Part shown: positions 34,470 to 43,502 of the stretch, piece by piece
Layout: the number at the start of each line of letters is the position of its first letter
How positions within the stretch are numbered: position 1 is the first letter of the stretch
DNA from: JAYFNU01 sp034933305
GTDB lineage: Bacteria; Bacillota; Clostridia; Oscillospirales; Ruminococcaceae
Length of the DNA: 64,000 bases
Assembly (NCBI GenBank): GCA_034933305.1
Contig: JAYFNU010000010.1
Location: forward strand, 16,601 to 80,600
Direction of reading: 5' to 3'
Notes under the pieces: model-generated
What the model was told of the DNA's origin: nothing
Seen by the model: the letters and a program-made list of their open reading frames with translations, nothing else
The model's database searches: none
Program-made: the position numbers and the translations under genes

Positions 34470-34595
34470 GCGGGGCCGCTCCGGCGCAGCGCATTTCGCC
34501 CCGCGGCGGGAGCCGCCGGCGTTTCCGCGCCTTCGCGGCGCGGCCGGCAGGAATGCCGTTGCACGGGATCTGCGGTTCGCGGGGGGAAAGACGGA

Positions 34596-35567
34596 ATGAC
34601 GGACGACAATATGACGGCGCCGATGGCGGCGCTCAAGAGAAAATATACGATATACGGCCTCATCGCCGTATTCATCTGGGGTACGAGCACGGCGCTGGGC
34701 CGGTCGCTGGCCGAGTCGCTGGGCAATATCACCTCGACGGCCATCACCTGCTTCTGCGGCGGCGCGATCGCGCTGTTCGCGCAGATCCGGACCCGCGGCC
34801 GCGCGAGCTTCGGCCACGCGCCGCTCAAATACTGGCTGATCTGCATGCCGACCATGGTCCTGTACCGCATCACCGTCAGCCTGTCGATTGGCATCGCGCA
34901 GACCCGCGAGCAGGTCGTGACCAGCAGCCTCATCCGGCAGGCCTGGCCGCTGATGACCCTCATCATCGCGGTCATCATGTTCCGCAAAGAGAACAAGGTC
35001 TCGAAATGGTTCATCGCGAGCGTGCTCGTCTGTCTGTGCGGCATCTTCATCGCGAACGCGAGCGGCTCGGATTACTCGGTCCGCGGGATCCTCGCGAACA
35101 TGCAGGACGCCCTGTGGCCCTGCCTGCTGGCGTTCATCTCCTCCGTGGCGTGGGGGCTGTATTCGAACTTCAACCGCCTGCTCATCGGCAACGGGGATTA
35201 CGACTGCGTCGGGATCTTCCTCATGGCGTCGGGCGTCATCTGCTTCGTCATCTCGCTGTTCGTGGACGAGCCGCGGCAGTTCGAGGTCCGGCAGCTGGGC
35301 GAGCTGCTCTATTCGATCGTTTTCATCATTTTCCTTGCCACCGTCATGTGGAACACCTCGATGCGCAGGGGAAATCACATGATCGTCATCTACGTGGCGA
35401 ATTTCCTTCCCGTCATCGCGACGGTGATCTCGGCGGTGTTCCTCCATGTGAGCATTACGCCGCCGCTCATCATCGGCTCGCTGCTGGTCGTCGTGGGAAC
35501 GGTCTGGGCAAAAATGTGCATACGGCCCGTCGCGCCGGAAGAGCCGGCGCAGGACGCCGCGAAATGA
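34596..35567 (+). CDS. EamA/DMT-family membrane permease
   Basis: 323 residues with about ten hydrophobic helices and two EamA repeats (first from about 15 to 150, second from about 180 to 300). It likely exports or imports a small metabolite. TTCGCGGGGGGAAAGACGG precedes the start. The 126 nt before it are GC-rich and hold no gene. Confidence 0.82.
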   Translation: MTDDNMTAPMAALKRKYTIYGLIAVFIWGTSTALGRSLAESLGNITSTAITCFCGGAIALFAQIRTRGRASFGHAPLKYWLICMPTMVLYRITVSLSIGIAQTREQVVTSSLIRQAWPLMTLIIAVIMFRKENKVSKWFIASVLVCLCGIFIANASGSDYSVRGILANMQDALWPCLLAFISSVAWGLYSNFNRLLIGNGDYDCVGIFLMASGVICFVISLFVDEPRQFEVRQLGELLYSIVFIIFLATVMWNTSMRRGNHMIVIYVANFLPVIATVISAVFLHVSITPPLIIGSLLVVVGTVWAKMCIRPVAPEEPAQDAAK

Positions 35568-35611
35568 GCGGGCTGCCGGCGATCTGATTCTTATTTGCGG
35601 GGTGAAAATAT

Positions 35612-36589
35612 ATGAGAAAAGTAATTATCGACTGCGATCCCGGCCACGATGACGCGTTCGCCATCATTCTCGCGGCGAAAAACCTTGAGCTTCTGGGCGT
35701 CACGACGGTCGGCGGAAACGGATATCTCGAGGACGTCACGAGAAACGCGCTGCAGGTCCTCGACGTCATCGGCAGACCGGACGTCAAAGTCTATCCCGGC
35801 TGCGCCGGCCCGTCCACCGTATCGCTGGTGACGGCGCCGAACTGCCACGGCAAGAGCGCGATGGACGGCCCGAAGCTCGCGCCGCCGAGCAAGGAGCCGG
35901 AGACGACGCACGGCGTCGATTATATCATCGACACGGTCATGTCGACGGACGACGTGACGATCATCGCCACCGCGCCGCTGACCAATATCGCCGCGGCGAT
36001 CAACAAGGAGCCGCGCATCGTCGGGCGCGTGCGCGAGCTGAGCATCATGGGCGGCGGCGCCTACTGCGGCAACTGGACGCCCGCGGCGGAATTCAATATC
36101 TGGGTCGACGCCGAGGCGTCGTACCGGGTCTTCCATTCCGGCATCCCCATCAAGATGAGCGGCGTGAACCTGACCCGCCAGTGCCTCGTCACGCCGAAAG
36201 ACCGCGAGGCCCTGCGCGCCGTCGGCAACAAGACCGGCGTTTTCGCCGCCGAGCTGCTGGACTACTTCGGCAACGGCGGCAGCGCCCGCCTCCACGACGC
36301 CTGCGCGGTCGCCTGGCTCATCGACGACAGCATCGTGACCGCAAAGAAGCTCCACGTCGACATCGAGCTCAACGGGACGCTCACGCGCGGCATGACCGTC
36401 TGCGATCTGCGCCCGCTGCAGACCGAGATCCCGGACGCCGATCTCGACTTGAACTCGCCGCACCGCTGGGACGAGGAGCCGGTCGGCTCCCCTTTCCGCG
36501 GACAGAAGCCCAACGCCGAAGTCGGCCTGCGCTTCGACATGGACAAGTTCCGCACCCTTCTCATGAAAACGGTCAAAAGCTGCGACTGA
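35612..36589 (+). CDS. inosine-uridine-preferring nucleoside hydrolase
   Basis: 325 residues. N-terminal IIDCDPGHDDAFAI is the calcium-binding DxDPGxDD signature; SIMGGGAYCGNWTPAAEFNIWVD and LHDACAVA complete the active site. It hydrolyses ribonucleosides to ribose and base in the cytosol. Together with the adjacent nucleoside importer and PfkB kinase it argues that a nucleoside-like compound is the input of the cluster. Confidence 0.92.
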   Translation: MRKVIIDCDPGHDDAFAIILAAKNLELLGVTTVGGNGYLEDVTRNALQVLDVIGRPDVKVYPGCAGPSTVSLVTAPNCHGKSAMDGPKLAPPSKEPETTHGVDYIIDTVMSTDDVTIIATAPLTNIAAAINKEPRIVGRVRELSIMGGGAYCGNWTPAAEFNIWVDAEASYRVFHSGIPIKMSGVNLTRQCLVTPKDREALRAVGNKTGVFAAELLDYFGNGGSARLHDACAVAWLIDDSIVTAKKLHVDIELNGTLTRGMTVCDLRPLQTEIPDADLDLNSPHRWDEEPVGSPFRGQKPNAEVGLRFDMDKFRTLLMKTVKSCD

Positions 36590-36660
36590 CGCGGCGCCGA
36601 CTCTGGTCTCTGTATCGGCCGACGGCCGGTTTTGAGATAAAATAAACAAGGAGAATGGAA

Positions 36661-37812
36661 ATGAAGAAAAAGCTACTCGCGATCATCTCGCTGGTGCTCA
36701 TCGCCTGCTTCACGCTGTCTGCGTGCGGCGCCAAGACGACGGACACCACCACGACGACGGACACCACCAGCGATCAGAAGGGCCTGAGCATCTTTATGTA
36801 TGTCGTGCAGTCTCTGGGCAACCTCAGCTGCGAAGACCTGATCTATGAAAGTGTCACGGAATTCTGCAACGAGACCGGCTCCACGCTCAACTATTTCGAA
36901 GCCAAATCCGACGACTCCCTTGCGGATACCACGCTGAACGAGATCTGCAGCTCCGGCGATTACGACATCATCATCACCGGCTATTGGAATATGCCGGAAT
37001 ATGTCGTCAAGGCCGCCCAGAACTATCCCGATCAGAAGTGGATCGTTTTCGACGCGCAGGTCGATTATACCCAGCCCAACACCTCCAACATCATGTCGTT
37101 CTCCATCGAGCAGAACACCCTCGCCTTCATGGCCGGCTCGCTTGCCGCGCTGCTGACGGAATCCAACGGCAGATATGCCAACCCCGAGAAGGTCATCGGC
37201 TTTGTCGGCGGCGGCCAGAACACCGCCATCGAGGACTTCCTTGTCGGTTACATCGAGGGCGCGCATTATGTTGATCCGGCGATCAACGTCCTGTACTCCT
37301 ATGTCGGCAACTGGGACGACAGCGCCAAGGCGAAAGAGCTCGCGCTTGCCCAGTACAACGAAGGCGCTGACGTGACGTTCGGCGTTTGCGCGCCGGCGAG
37401 CTTCGGCTGCTGCGAGGCCGCTGCCGAGACGCAGAGATACAACATCGGCGTCGACTCCGACCACTCCGGCATCCTCGAGAAATCGGGCTCCGCGACGGCC
37501 AATTATGTCGTCACCTCCGCCATCAAGCAGTTCGGCTGGATGATGAAGGACGTTCTGTACACGGTTCTCGACGGCACCGCCGTTTGGGGCCAGCACAAGT
37601 CCTTCGGCGTCGAGACCGGCTACCTCACCCTCATCGAGACTCCGCAGTTCAAGGAGCTCTTCGAGGACGAACTCCCCGATGAGTATGCGAAGTATCAGCA
37701 GATCGTCGCCGACCTGACCGCCGGCAAGATCAAGGTCGACACCGCGTTCGGCGCGACCGAAGCCGAGCTCCAGGCCATCAAGGACGGCGCTTCCGGCAAC
37801 GCTGCGGCGTAA
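36661..37812 (+). CDS. BMP-family nucleoside-binding lipoprotein
   Basis: 383 residues; signal peptide with lipobox LSAC (Cys22), a short Thr-rich linker, then a periplasmic-binding-protein-type Med/BMP domain (IGFVGGGQNTAIEDFLVGY; NIGVDSDHSG). It captures purine/pyrimidine nucleosides for the ABC transporter encoded next. ATG 36661 is preferred because AAGGAG lies 7 nt before it; an in-frame ATG at 36655 is too close to the site. A terminator follows before the transporter genes. Confidence 0.9.
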   Translation: MKKKLLAIISLVLIACFTLSACGAKTTDTTTTTDTTSDQKGLSIFMYVVQSLGNLSCEDLIYESVTEFCNETGSTLNYFEAKSDDSLADTTLNEICSSGDYDIIITGYWNMPEYVVKAAQNYPDQKWIVFDAQVDYTQPNTSNIMSFSIEQNTLAFMAGSLAALLTESNGRYANPEKVIGFVGGGQNTAIEDFLVGYIEGAHYVDPAINVLYSYVGNWDDSAKAKELALAQYNEGADVTFGVCAPASFGCCEAAAETQRYNIGVDSDHSGILEKSGSATANYVVTSAIKQFGWMMKDVLYTVLDGTAVWGQHKSFGVETGYLTLIETPQFKELFEDELPDEYAKYQQIVADLTAGKIKVDTAFGATEAELQAIKDGASGNAAA

Positions 37813-37838
37813 ATCATTTCGATCAGCCCTTTGCCTGT

Positions 37839-37870
37839 AAGAATGAGCCGCCATGCGGCGGCTCATTCTT
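37839..37870 (+). terminator. terminator/attenuator between binding protein and ABC genes
   Basis: Stem 37839-37851 with 37858-37870, 13 perfect pairs, followed by CTTTAAT. It likely lets the binding protein be made in excess over the transporter. Confidence 0.75.
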
Positions 37871-37942
37871 CTTTAATATCAAATCATCGCGTGGCCGATT
37901 CAGTGTACCGGCTTCTCAACGCTAGTGTTGGAGAGTGATAAA

Positions 37943-39532
37943 ATGGACAATCAAGCTAAGACTGCCGCGGCGCCGGACGATATCGTTCTGTCGATGGAGA
38001 ACATCACGAAGATATATGACAACGGCTTCGTAGCCAACAAGGATATCAACTTCTCGCTGCGGCGCGGCGAGATTCACGGACTTCTGGGCGAAAACGGCGC
38101 CGGCAAGACGACGCTCATGAAGGTCCTCTTCGGGCATGAAAAGCCCGAGCGGGGACGCATCCTGCTCAACAATCAGGAGATCAAGATCGACAGTCCGCTC
38201 AAAGCCATCGAGTACGGGATCGGCATGGTCCACCAGCATTTCATGCTCGTGGACAACCTCACGGTCGCCGAGAACATGGTGCTCGGCAATGAGCCTACCA
38301 AGGCAGGCGCCTTTTTCGACAAGGAAAAAGCGATCGCGCTCACCAATGAAACCGCGCAGAAATTCAACCTGCCGATCGACCCGACCGCGCTCATCAAAGA
38401 TCTCTCCGTCGGATACAAGCAGCGCGTTGAGATCCTCAAGGTCCTGCTGCGCGGCGTAAAGATCCTGATCCTCGACGAGCCGACCGCCGTGCTGACGCCG
38501 CAGGAGACGGAAGAGCTGTTTATCCAGCTCATGGACCTCAAGAAAAAAGACTTCACGATCGTCTTCATCAGCCACAAGCTGAACGAAGTCAAGCGCATCT
38601 GCGACAGGATCACGGTCCTGCGCAGCGGCGAGGTGTCCGGCACCGCCGATGTGGCCGATGTGACCGTCCAGGATATGTCCCGCATGATGGTCGGCCGCAC
38701 CGTGATGATGGACATCGACAAGAAAAAAGCAACTCCCGGGAAAAGCGTCCTCAAGGTGCGCGATCTCGTTTACACGAACCGCTTCGGCATCGACGCGGTG
38801 AAGAATGTGTCCTTTGATCTGCGCGCCGGGGAGATCCTCGGCGTCGCGGGCGTAGAGGGCAACGGGCAGTCCGAGCTGTCCGATATTTTGTCCGGCCTCA
38901 TTCCCCTCAAGTCCGGAAGCGTCACGCTGGAGGGCAAGAATCTCGCGGGGATGAGCATCCACCAGATCCGCGAGGCGGGCGTGGCGCTGATCCATGAGGA
39001 CCGCATGATCTACGGCGTGTCCGTCACACAGTCGATCGCCGAGAACCTGGTGTCAGAGCGCTTCTTCAAGCCCCCGTACAGCAGGAACGGCGTCATCAGC
39101 CTCAAGGAGATCGGCAAGACGGCCGAGGAGCTCATCGAGGATTTCACCGTCAAGTGCGACGGCCCCGACGCCCCCGTCAAGACGCTGTCCGGCGGAAACG
39201 TCCAGAAGGTCGTCGCGGCGCGGGAATGCTCCTCCAAGCCGCAGGTGATGATCGCCAACCAGCCGACGCGCGGCATCGACGTCGGCGCCACGGAGCTGAT
39301 CCGCAACAAGATCGTCGAGCTTCGCGACAAGTACAACACGGCGACGCTCCTGATTTCCGCAGACCTCACGGAGCTGCTGACGGTGTGCGACAGCATCATC
39401 GTCATGTACGACGGCGAGATCGTCGCCTATTTCCCCGATCTTGAGGGGGTCACGGAAAACATTCTCGGCGAGTACATGCTCGGCATCAAAAAGGGCGACG
39501 CCGAAAACATAGGGGGTGTGCTCTATGAATAG
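37943..39532 (+). CDS. nucleoside ABC transporter, ATP-binding protein (two cassettes)
   Basis: 529 residues, tandem NBDs as in NupA/sugar-type importers. The first NBD has Walker A GENGAGKTT (about 49-57), LSVGYKQRVEI and Walker B LLRGVKILILDEPTA; the second starts near 260 with degenerate Walker A GVEGNGQSE and has the signature TLSGGNVQKVV. ATG 37943 follows GGAG; the upstream GTG at 37925 is rejected. Its stop overlaps the permease start. Confidence 0.92.
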   Translation: MDNQAKTAAAPDDIVLSMENITKIYDNGFVANKDINFSLRRGEIHGLLGENGAGKTTLMKVLFGHEKPERGRILLNNQEIKIDSPLKAIEYGIGMVHQHFMLVDNLTVAENMVLGNEPTKAGAFFDKEKAIALTNETAQKFNLPIDPTALIKDLSVGYKQRVEILKVLLRGVKILILDEPTAVLTPQETEELFIQLMDLKKKDFTIVFISHKLNEVKRICDRITVLRSGEVSGTADVADVTVQDMSRMMVGRTVMMDIDKKKATPGKSVLKVRDLVYTNRFGIDAVKNVSFDLRAGEILGVAGVEGNGQSELSDILSGLIPLKSGSVTLEGKNLAGMSIHQIREAGVALIHEDRMIYGVSVTQSIAENLVSERFFKPPYSRNGVISLKEIGKTAEELIEDFTVKCDGPDAPVKTLSGGNVQKVVAARECSSKPQVMIANQPTRGIDVGATELIRNKIVELRDKYNTATLLISADLTELLTVCDSIIVMYDGEIVAYFPDLEGVTENILGEYMLGIKKGDAENIGGVLYE

Positions 39533-40634
39533 TTCCACGAAAAAACCGCTCACCGCGCTGCAGATCGAGAAGCGCTTTACGCTGATCCGCACGGGCGCGG
39601 CGCTGCTCATCGCGATCCTCGTGTGTTTCCTGCTCATCCTCACGTCGAGCACCGACCCGATCAAGGATCTCATCACCTTCTTCACCGCGCCGCTGACGAG
39701 CATGAACCGGTTCTGCACCTTCCTGCTCAAGCTCAGCCCGCTGCTCTTCGCGAGCTGCTCGACCTGCCTGCTGTTCGCGGGCGGCATGTTCAACATGTCC
39801 ATCGAGGGCGCGATCTACATCGCGGCGATCGCCTCGACGGCCGTCGGCGTGATCGAGGGCATCCCCGCGCCGGTCCACTTCATCCTCATGGCGCTCGCGG
39901 GCATCGTGAGCGCGGCCATCGTGGCCGTCATCCCGACGGTCCTCGAGATCAAATTCAAGGCCAACCTGCTCGTGTCGTCGCTGATGCTGAACTACGTCTG
40001 CAACAACATCGGCTACTACATACTGAAGGGGCCCATGCGCGATCCGAAGGCCTCGTACGACGCCTCCGGGCTGATCCAGCAGAGCGCGAAGATCTTCAAG
40101 ATCATCTCGAGCGGTCCGCTGAGCGTCCACGCGGGGCCGCTGTTCGGCCTCATCGCCATCGTCCTCACGTGGTTCCTGCTCTATCGCACGACGATCGGCT
40201 TCAAGGACAGAACGCTCGGCGAAAACGCCAGCTTCGCGAAATTCTCCGGCATCAACACGGCCAAGACCATGCTCATCGTCACCGCCATCGCGGGCGCCAT
40301 CTCCGGCTTCGGCGCGAGCGTCGAGATCAGCGGCTATTACGACCGCCTGAACTGGGCGTCCTCCAAAGGCTACGGCTGGGACGGCATCATGATCGCGATC
40401 CTCGCCAACAACAACCCGAAGTACGTTCTCATCGCGGCCGCCTTCCTCGCCTACATCCGGACCTCGGCCGACATCCTGAACGTTTCCTCGACCATCCCGA
40501 CGGAGATCGTCTCGATCGCGCAGGCGGTCGTCATCATCATGATCGCCGCGCAGGGCTTCCTGCACAACACCGAGAAAAAGGTGATCGTCAGGAATTCCCA
40601 GGCGATGATGAACGAAGCAAAGGAGGCGAAATAA
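39525..40634 (+). CDS. nucleoside ABC transporter permease 1
   Basis: 369 residues, about ten membrane helices; BPD_transp_2 family as in NupB/NupC. AGGGGGTG precedes ATG 39525, overlapping the ATPase gene by 8 nt. It lies 3 nt from the second permease. Confidence 0.88.
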   Translation: MNSSTKKPLTALQIEKRFTLIRTGAALLIAILVCFLLILTSSTDPIKDLITFFTAPLTSMNRFCTFLLKLSPLLFASCSTCLLFAGGMFNMSIEGAIYIAAIASTAVGVIEGIPAPVHFILMALAGIVSAAIVAVIPTVLEIKFKANLLVSSLMLNYVCNNIGYYILKGPMRDPKASYDASGLIQQSAKIFKIISSGPLSVHAGPLFGLIAIVLTWFLLYRTTIGFKDRTLGENASFAKFSGINTAKTMLIVTAIAGAISGFGASVEISGYYDRLNWASSKGYGWDGIMIAILANNNPKYVLIAAAFLAYIRTSADILNVSSTIPTEIVSIAQAVVIIMIAAQGFLHNTEKKVIVRNSQAMMNEAKEAK

Positions 40635-40637
40635 GCT

Positions 40638-41549
40638 ATGTTAAACGCGATTTTTTCCGTTAGCTTCCTGAATTCGGTGCTGCGCATGATGACGCCCATC
40701 ACCTTCGCGGCGCTGGCCGCGTGCATCGGACGCCAGTCCGACATCATGTGCATCGCGTATGAGGGCATGATGATGTTCGCGGCGCTGGGCGGTGCGCTCG
40801 GCAGCGCCTTCACCCATTCGCTCCTCCTGGGCTCGCTCATCGGCATCGTCAGCGGTATGGCGATCGCGATGATCTTCGCCTATTTCGTGCTTTATCTCGA
40901 CACGCGGCCGATGCTCATCGCCATCGCGCTCAACACGATCGGAACCGCGGGCACGATCTACATCCTGTATCTGCTGACCGGCAGAAAATCGGACAGTCTG
41001 ACCATGTCGAGCCTCACCTTCCCCGACGTCACCATCCCGTTCATCAAGAACATCCCCTTCCTCGGCGATGTGCTTTCGGGACAGAACGTGCTGACGTGGC
41101 TCGCGATCGTGATGGTCTTCGTCGTCAACGCGCTCATTTACAAGACGTCCTTCGGGCTTCGCATGCGCTCCGTCGGGCAGAACCCGTCGGCGGCCGTCTC
41201 GCTGGGCATCAACGTGCGCAGGACGAAATTCATCGCGATGACGATGTCCGGCTTCCTCGCCTCCCTGGGCGGCCTGTTCATGTCGATGGCCTACATGCCC
41301 TATTTCACCAAGAACATGGTCGCCGGCCGCGGCTTCATGGCGCTCGCGGCGTGCAACCTCGCCGCGGGGCGCCCGCTGGTTGCGTTCCTCGCCGCCATCG
41401 TCTTCGGCATGGCCGACTCCATCGGCAATATCTCCCAGGCGTTCCGCCTGCCCGCGCAGTTCGCGGCGTCGATCCCCTACCTCGTGACGATCATCGGACT
41501 GTGCTTCATGGGCGTCGGCGAGAACAAGGTAAAGAAAGCCAAAAAATAA
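40638..41549 (+). CDS. nucleoside ABC transporter permease 2
   Basis: 303 residues, about eight to ten helices, same family as the previous permease; the motif LRMRSVGQNPSAAVSLGI is typical of the cytoplasmic coupling loop. It ends the transporter operon, with a terminator directly after. Confidence 0.88.
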   Translation: MLNAIFSVSFLNSVLRMMTPITFAALAACIGRQSDIMCIAYEGMMMFAALGGALGSAFTHSLLLGSLIGIVSGMAIAMIFAYFVLYLDTRPMLIAIALNTIGTAGTIYILYLLTGRKSDSLTMSSLTFPDVTIPFIKNIPFLGDVLSGQNVLTWLAIVMVFVVNALIYKTSFGLRMRSVGQNPSAAVSLGINVRRTKFIAMTMSGFLASLGGLFMSMAYMPYFTKNMVAGRGFMALAACNLAAGRPLVAFLAAIVFGMADSIGNISQAFRLPAQFAASIPYLVTIIGLCFMGVGENKVKKAKK

Positions 41550-41570
41550 TCGCCTGAAAATCTAACAAAA

Positions 41571-41611
41571 GAGCTCCAAAACAGTGATGTTTTGGAGCTC
41601 TCGGATTTTTT
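41571..41611 (+). terminator. terminator after the nucleoside transporter operon
   Basis: A 13-bp perfect stem (41571-41583 with 41588-41600), GTGA loop and a T run; convergent with the IclR gene. Confidence 0.85.
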
Positions 41612-41638
41612 CTGTTTGCGCGGCCCCGCCCGGCGGCC

Positions 41639-42421
41639 TTATCGGCTGCCGAAGGCCGTGTAGCCGGATTCGAACGAAAGGCTCTGCGTGTAGCCCAGCA
41701 GCTCGCGGGTCAGCTCGTCCTTGTGGGTGAGGAATTCGCTGCAGCTGCCGGATATGCTGATCGCCGACAGCCCGCCGGATCCGGTGCGCACCGGCGCGCC
41801 GATGCAGATCTGATCGTCCATGAATTCCCGCTCGTCCGTGGCGTAGCCGTTCTGCACGACCTTGTCCAAAACGGTCTTGAACTGTTCGGGATCGGTGATC
41901 GTGCGCTCGGTGTAGGGCTCGAAGCGGCAGTTTTTAAAGAAATTGTCGCGGACGGACTGCGGGGAGAAGGCGAGCAGCACCTTGCCCGCGGCCGAGGTGT
42001 GCAGCGGGAACGCATAGCCCAGCGGCAGCTGCCGCAGGTTCGTCTCCGTCGTGTAGGAATACAGGATGATGGCCCGCAGATTGTCCGTCAGGATGGAGAG
42101 CTTGCAGGTGTATTTGACGGCGCTCGAAAATTCGAAGCGGAAGCGCTTGACGAGATGGACGAGCGGAAAGCTGTTCTGGTAGGCGGTCCCCAGCTCGAAC
42201 AGCCGGCTGGTCACGTGGTATTTCGCGTTGTCGCCCTTGCAGATGTAGCCCTTTTCCATGAGGGAGCTGAGCAGGTGATAGGTCGTCGTGCGGTTGAGCG
42301 AGCAGCTTTTGCTGATCTCCGACACGCCCAGGGGCGCCGGGGCGTAGGTCATCGTCTCAAGGATGTCCAGCGCGCGGATGACCGAATTGCCCGAAGCGGA
42401 TTTTATCTGATCTTTTTGCAT
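41639..42421 (-). CDS. IclR-family transcriptional regulator
   Basis: 260 residues: N-terminal winged helix-turn-helix (about 12-70, GVSEISKSCSLNRTTTYHLLSSL) and C-terminal effector-binding GAF-like domain (GYAFPLHTSAAGKVLLA, EFMDDQICIGAPVRTG). AGAGGTG precedes the ATG. It is divergent from the 2-oxoacid oxidoreductase operon, its most likely target, and convergent with the nucleoside transporter operon. Confidence 0.88.
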   Translation of the reverse strand: MQKDQIKSASGNSVIRALDILETMTYAPAPLGVSEISKSCSLNRTTTYHLLSSLMEKGYICKGDNAKYHVTSRLFELGTAYQNSFPLVHLVKRFRFEFSSAVKYTCKLSILTDNLRAIILYSYTTETNLRQLPLGYAFPLHTSAAGKVLLAFSPQSVRDNFFKNCRFEPYTERTITDPEQFKTVLDKVVQNGYATDEREFMDDQICIGAPVRTGSGGLSAISISGSCSEFLTHKDELTRELLGYTQSLSFESGYTAFGSR

Positions 42422-42444
42422 AGCGCACCTCTGTAAAACACCCG

Positions 42445-42513
42445 AAAAATATGTCGGCCCGCCGCGGCGGGAAACGCCCGCCGCCGGCAGACGGCAGCCG
42501 CGGACATATTTTT
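42445..42513. promoter_or_regulatory. inverted repeat in the IclR divergent promoter region
   Basis: AAAAATATGTC (42445-42455) and GACATATTTTT (42503-42513) form a perfect 11-bp inverted repeat around a GC-rich spacer with a second internal hairpin (CGCCGCGGCGGG type). An AT-rich stretch from 42514 to 42550 may carry the promoter of the rightward operon. Candidate IclR operator or leader structure. Confidence 0.45.
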
Positions 42514-42584
42514 TGTATTTCTTATATTGAGAACAATTATATACAACTTTGCGTCGTTATGCAAACAATATGTGAAAGGAATCT

Positions 42585-43250
42585 ATGAGCACGCTGATCG
42601 TTGTGGGGCATTACGGGAGCGGAAAATCCGAATTTGCCGCCAATTATGCGCTGATGGAGAGAGCGAAGGGAAAAGACGTCGTCGTCGCGGACGTAGATAT
42701 CGTGAATCCGTATTTCCGCACGCGGGAACTGCAGGATCTTTTTGAGAGCCGGGGGATCCGGATCCTTTCCAGCAATTTCCGCAATGAATACAACCTCGAC
42801 ACCCCGGCGCTCAATCCCGGCATCCAGGAATGCTTTGTCCCCGGCGACCGGCTGAATATCGTCGACGCGGGCGGCGACGCCGCCGGCGCGCATGTGCTCG
42901 CGCGGTTTTCGGGCGGCGTCCGCGAGGGCGAGTACGAGATGTGGCTGACGGTCAACGCCAACCGGCCGATGACGGACAGCTGCGGCAAGGTCCGCGGACA
43001 GATCGGCGAGATCGAAGCCGCGAGCGGGCTGCGGGTCACGGGGCTCGTCAACACGACGCACATGCTGCGCGAGACGGGCGCCGCGGATATCATGAAGGGA
43101 AACCGCCTCGCGCGCGAGGTGGCGGGCGAGCTGCATCTGCCCGTGGTGTACAATGCGGTGCCCGCGTGGGTGTGCGGCGAGCTGGACGCCGGCGCGCTCG
43201 AGGGGGAGATTCTCCCCGTCGAGCTGCTGCTGCGGCAGAAATGGCTGTGA
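42585..43250 (+). CDS. P-loop ATPase (MinD/ParA/nitrogenase-iron-protein-like)
   Basis: 221 residues with an N-terminal Walker A VVGHYGSGKSEFA (about 6-18) and deviant Walker B/switch VVADVDIVNPYF (about 33-44), then NIVDAGGDAAG. Proteins like this precede 2-oxoacid oxidoreductase genes in Clostridia; a role in assembly of the complex is inferred only from context. It is divergent from the IclR gene. Confidence 0.7.
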   Translation: MSTLIVVGHYGSGKSEFAANYALMERAKGKDVVVADVDIVNPYFRTRELQDLFESRGIRILSSNFRNEYNLDTPALNPGIQECFVPGDRLNIVDAGGDAAGAHVLARFSGGVREGEYEMWLTVNANRPMTDSCGKVRGQIGEIEAASGLRVTGLVNTTHMLRETGAADIMKGNRLAREVAGELHLPVVYNAVPAWVCGELDAGALEGEILPVELLLRQKWL

Positions 43251-43274
43251 GAATAAACCTGTGAGGTGGAAGGA

Positions 43275-43493
43275 ATGAAGACGAAGATCTCCTTTAACGA
43301 GGAAGCGTGCAAGGGCTGCGGGCTGTGCATCCTCTGGTGCAAGAAGGGCCTGCTGTCAAAGGACAAATCGAAGCTGAACCGGTACGGCGTGCATCCGGCG
43401 CACATCGAGGACCCGCAGGCGTGCGTGGCGTGCGGGAACTGCGCGCTGATGTGTCCGGACGGCGTGATCACAATAGAAAAGACGGAGGACTGA
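43275..43493 (+). CDS. 2-oxoacid:ferredoxin oxidoreductase delta subunit (2[4Fe-4S] ferredoxin)
   Basis: 72 residues with two 4Fe-4S motifs, CKGCGLCILWCKK and CVACGNCALMCPDG. It is the electron-transfer subunit for the alpha, beta and gamma subunits encoded next. ATG 43275 is 5 nt after GAGGTGG; the GTG at 43266 is rejected. Confidence 0.9.
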   Translation: MKTKISFNEEACKGCGLCILWCKKGLLSKDKSKLNRYGVHPAHIEDPQACVACGNCALMCPDGVITIEKTED

Positions 43494-43502
43494 GGTGAGC
43501 AG

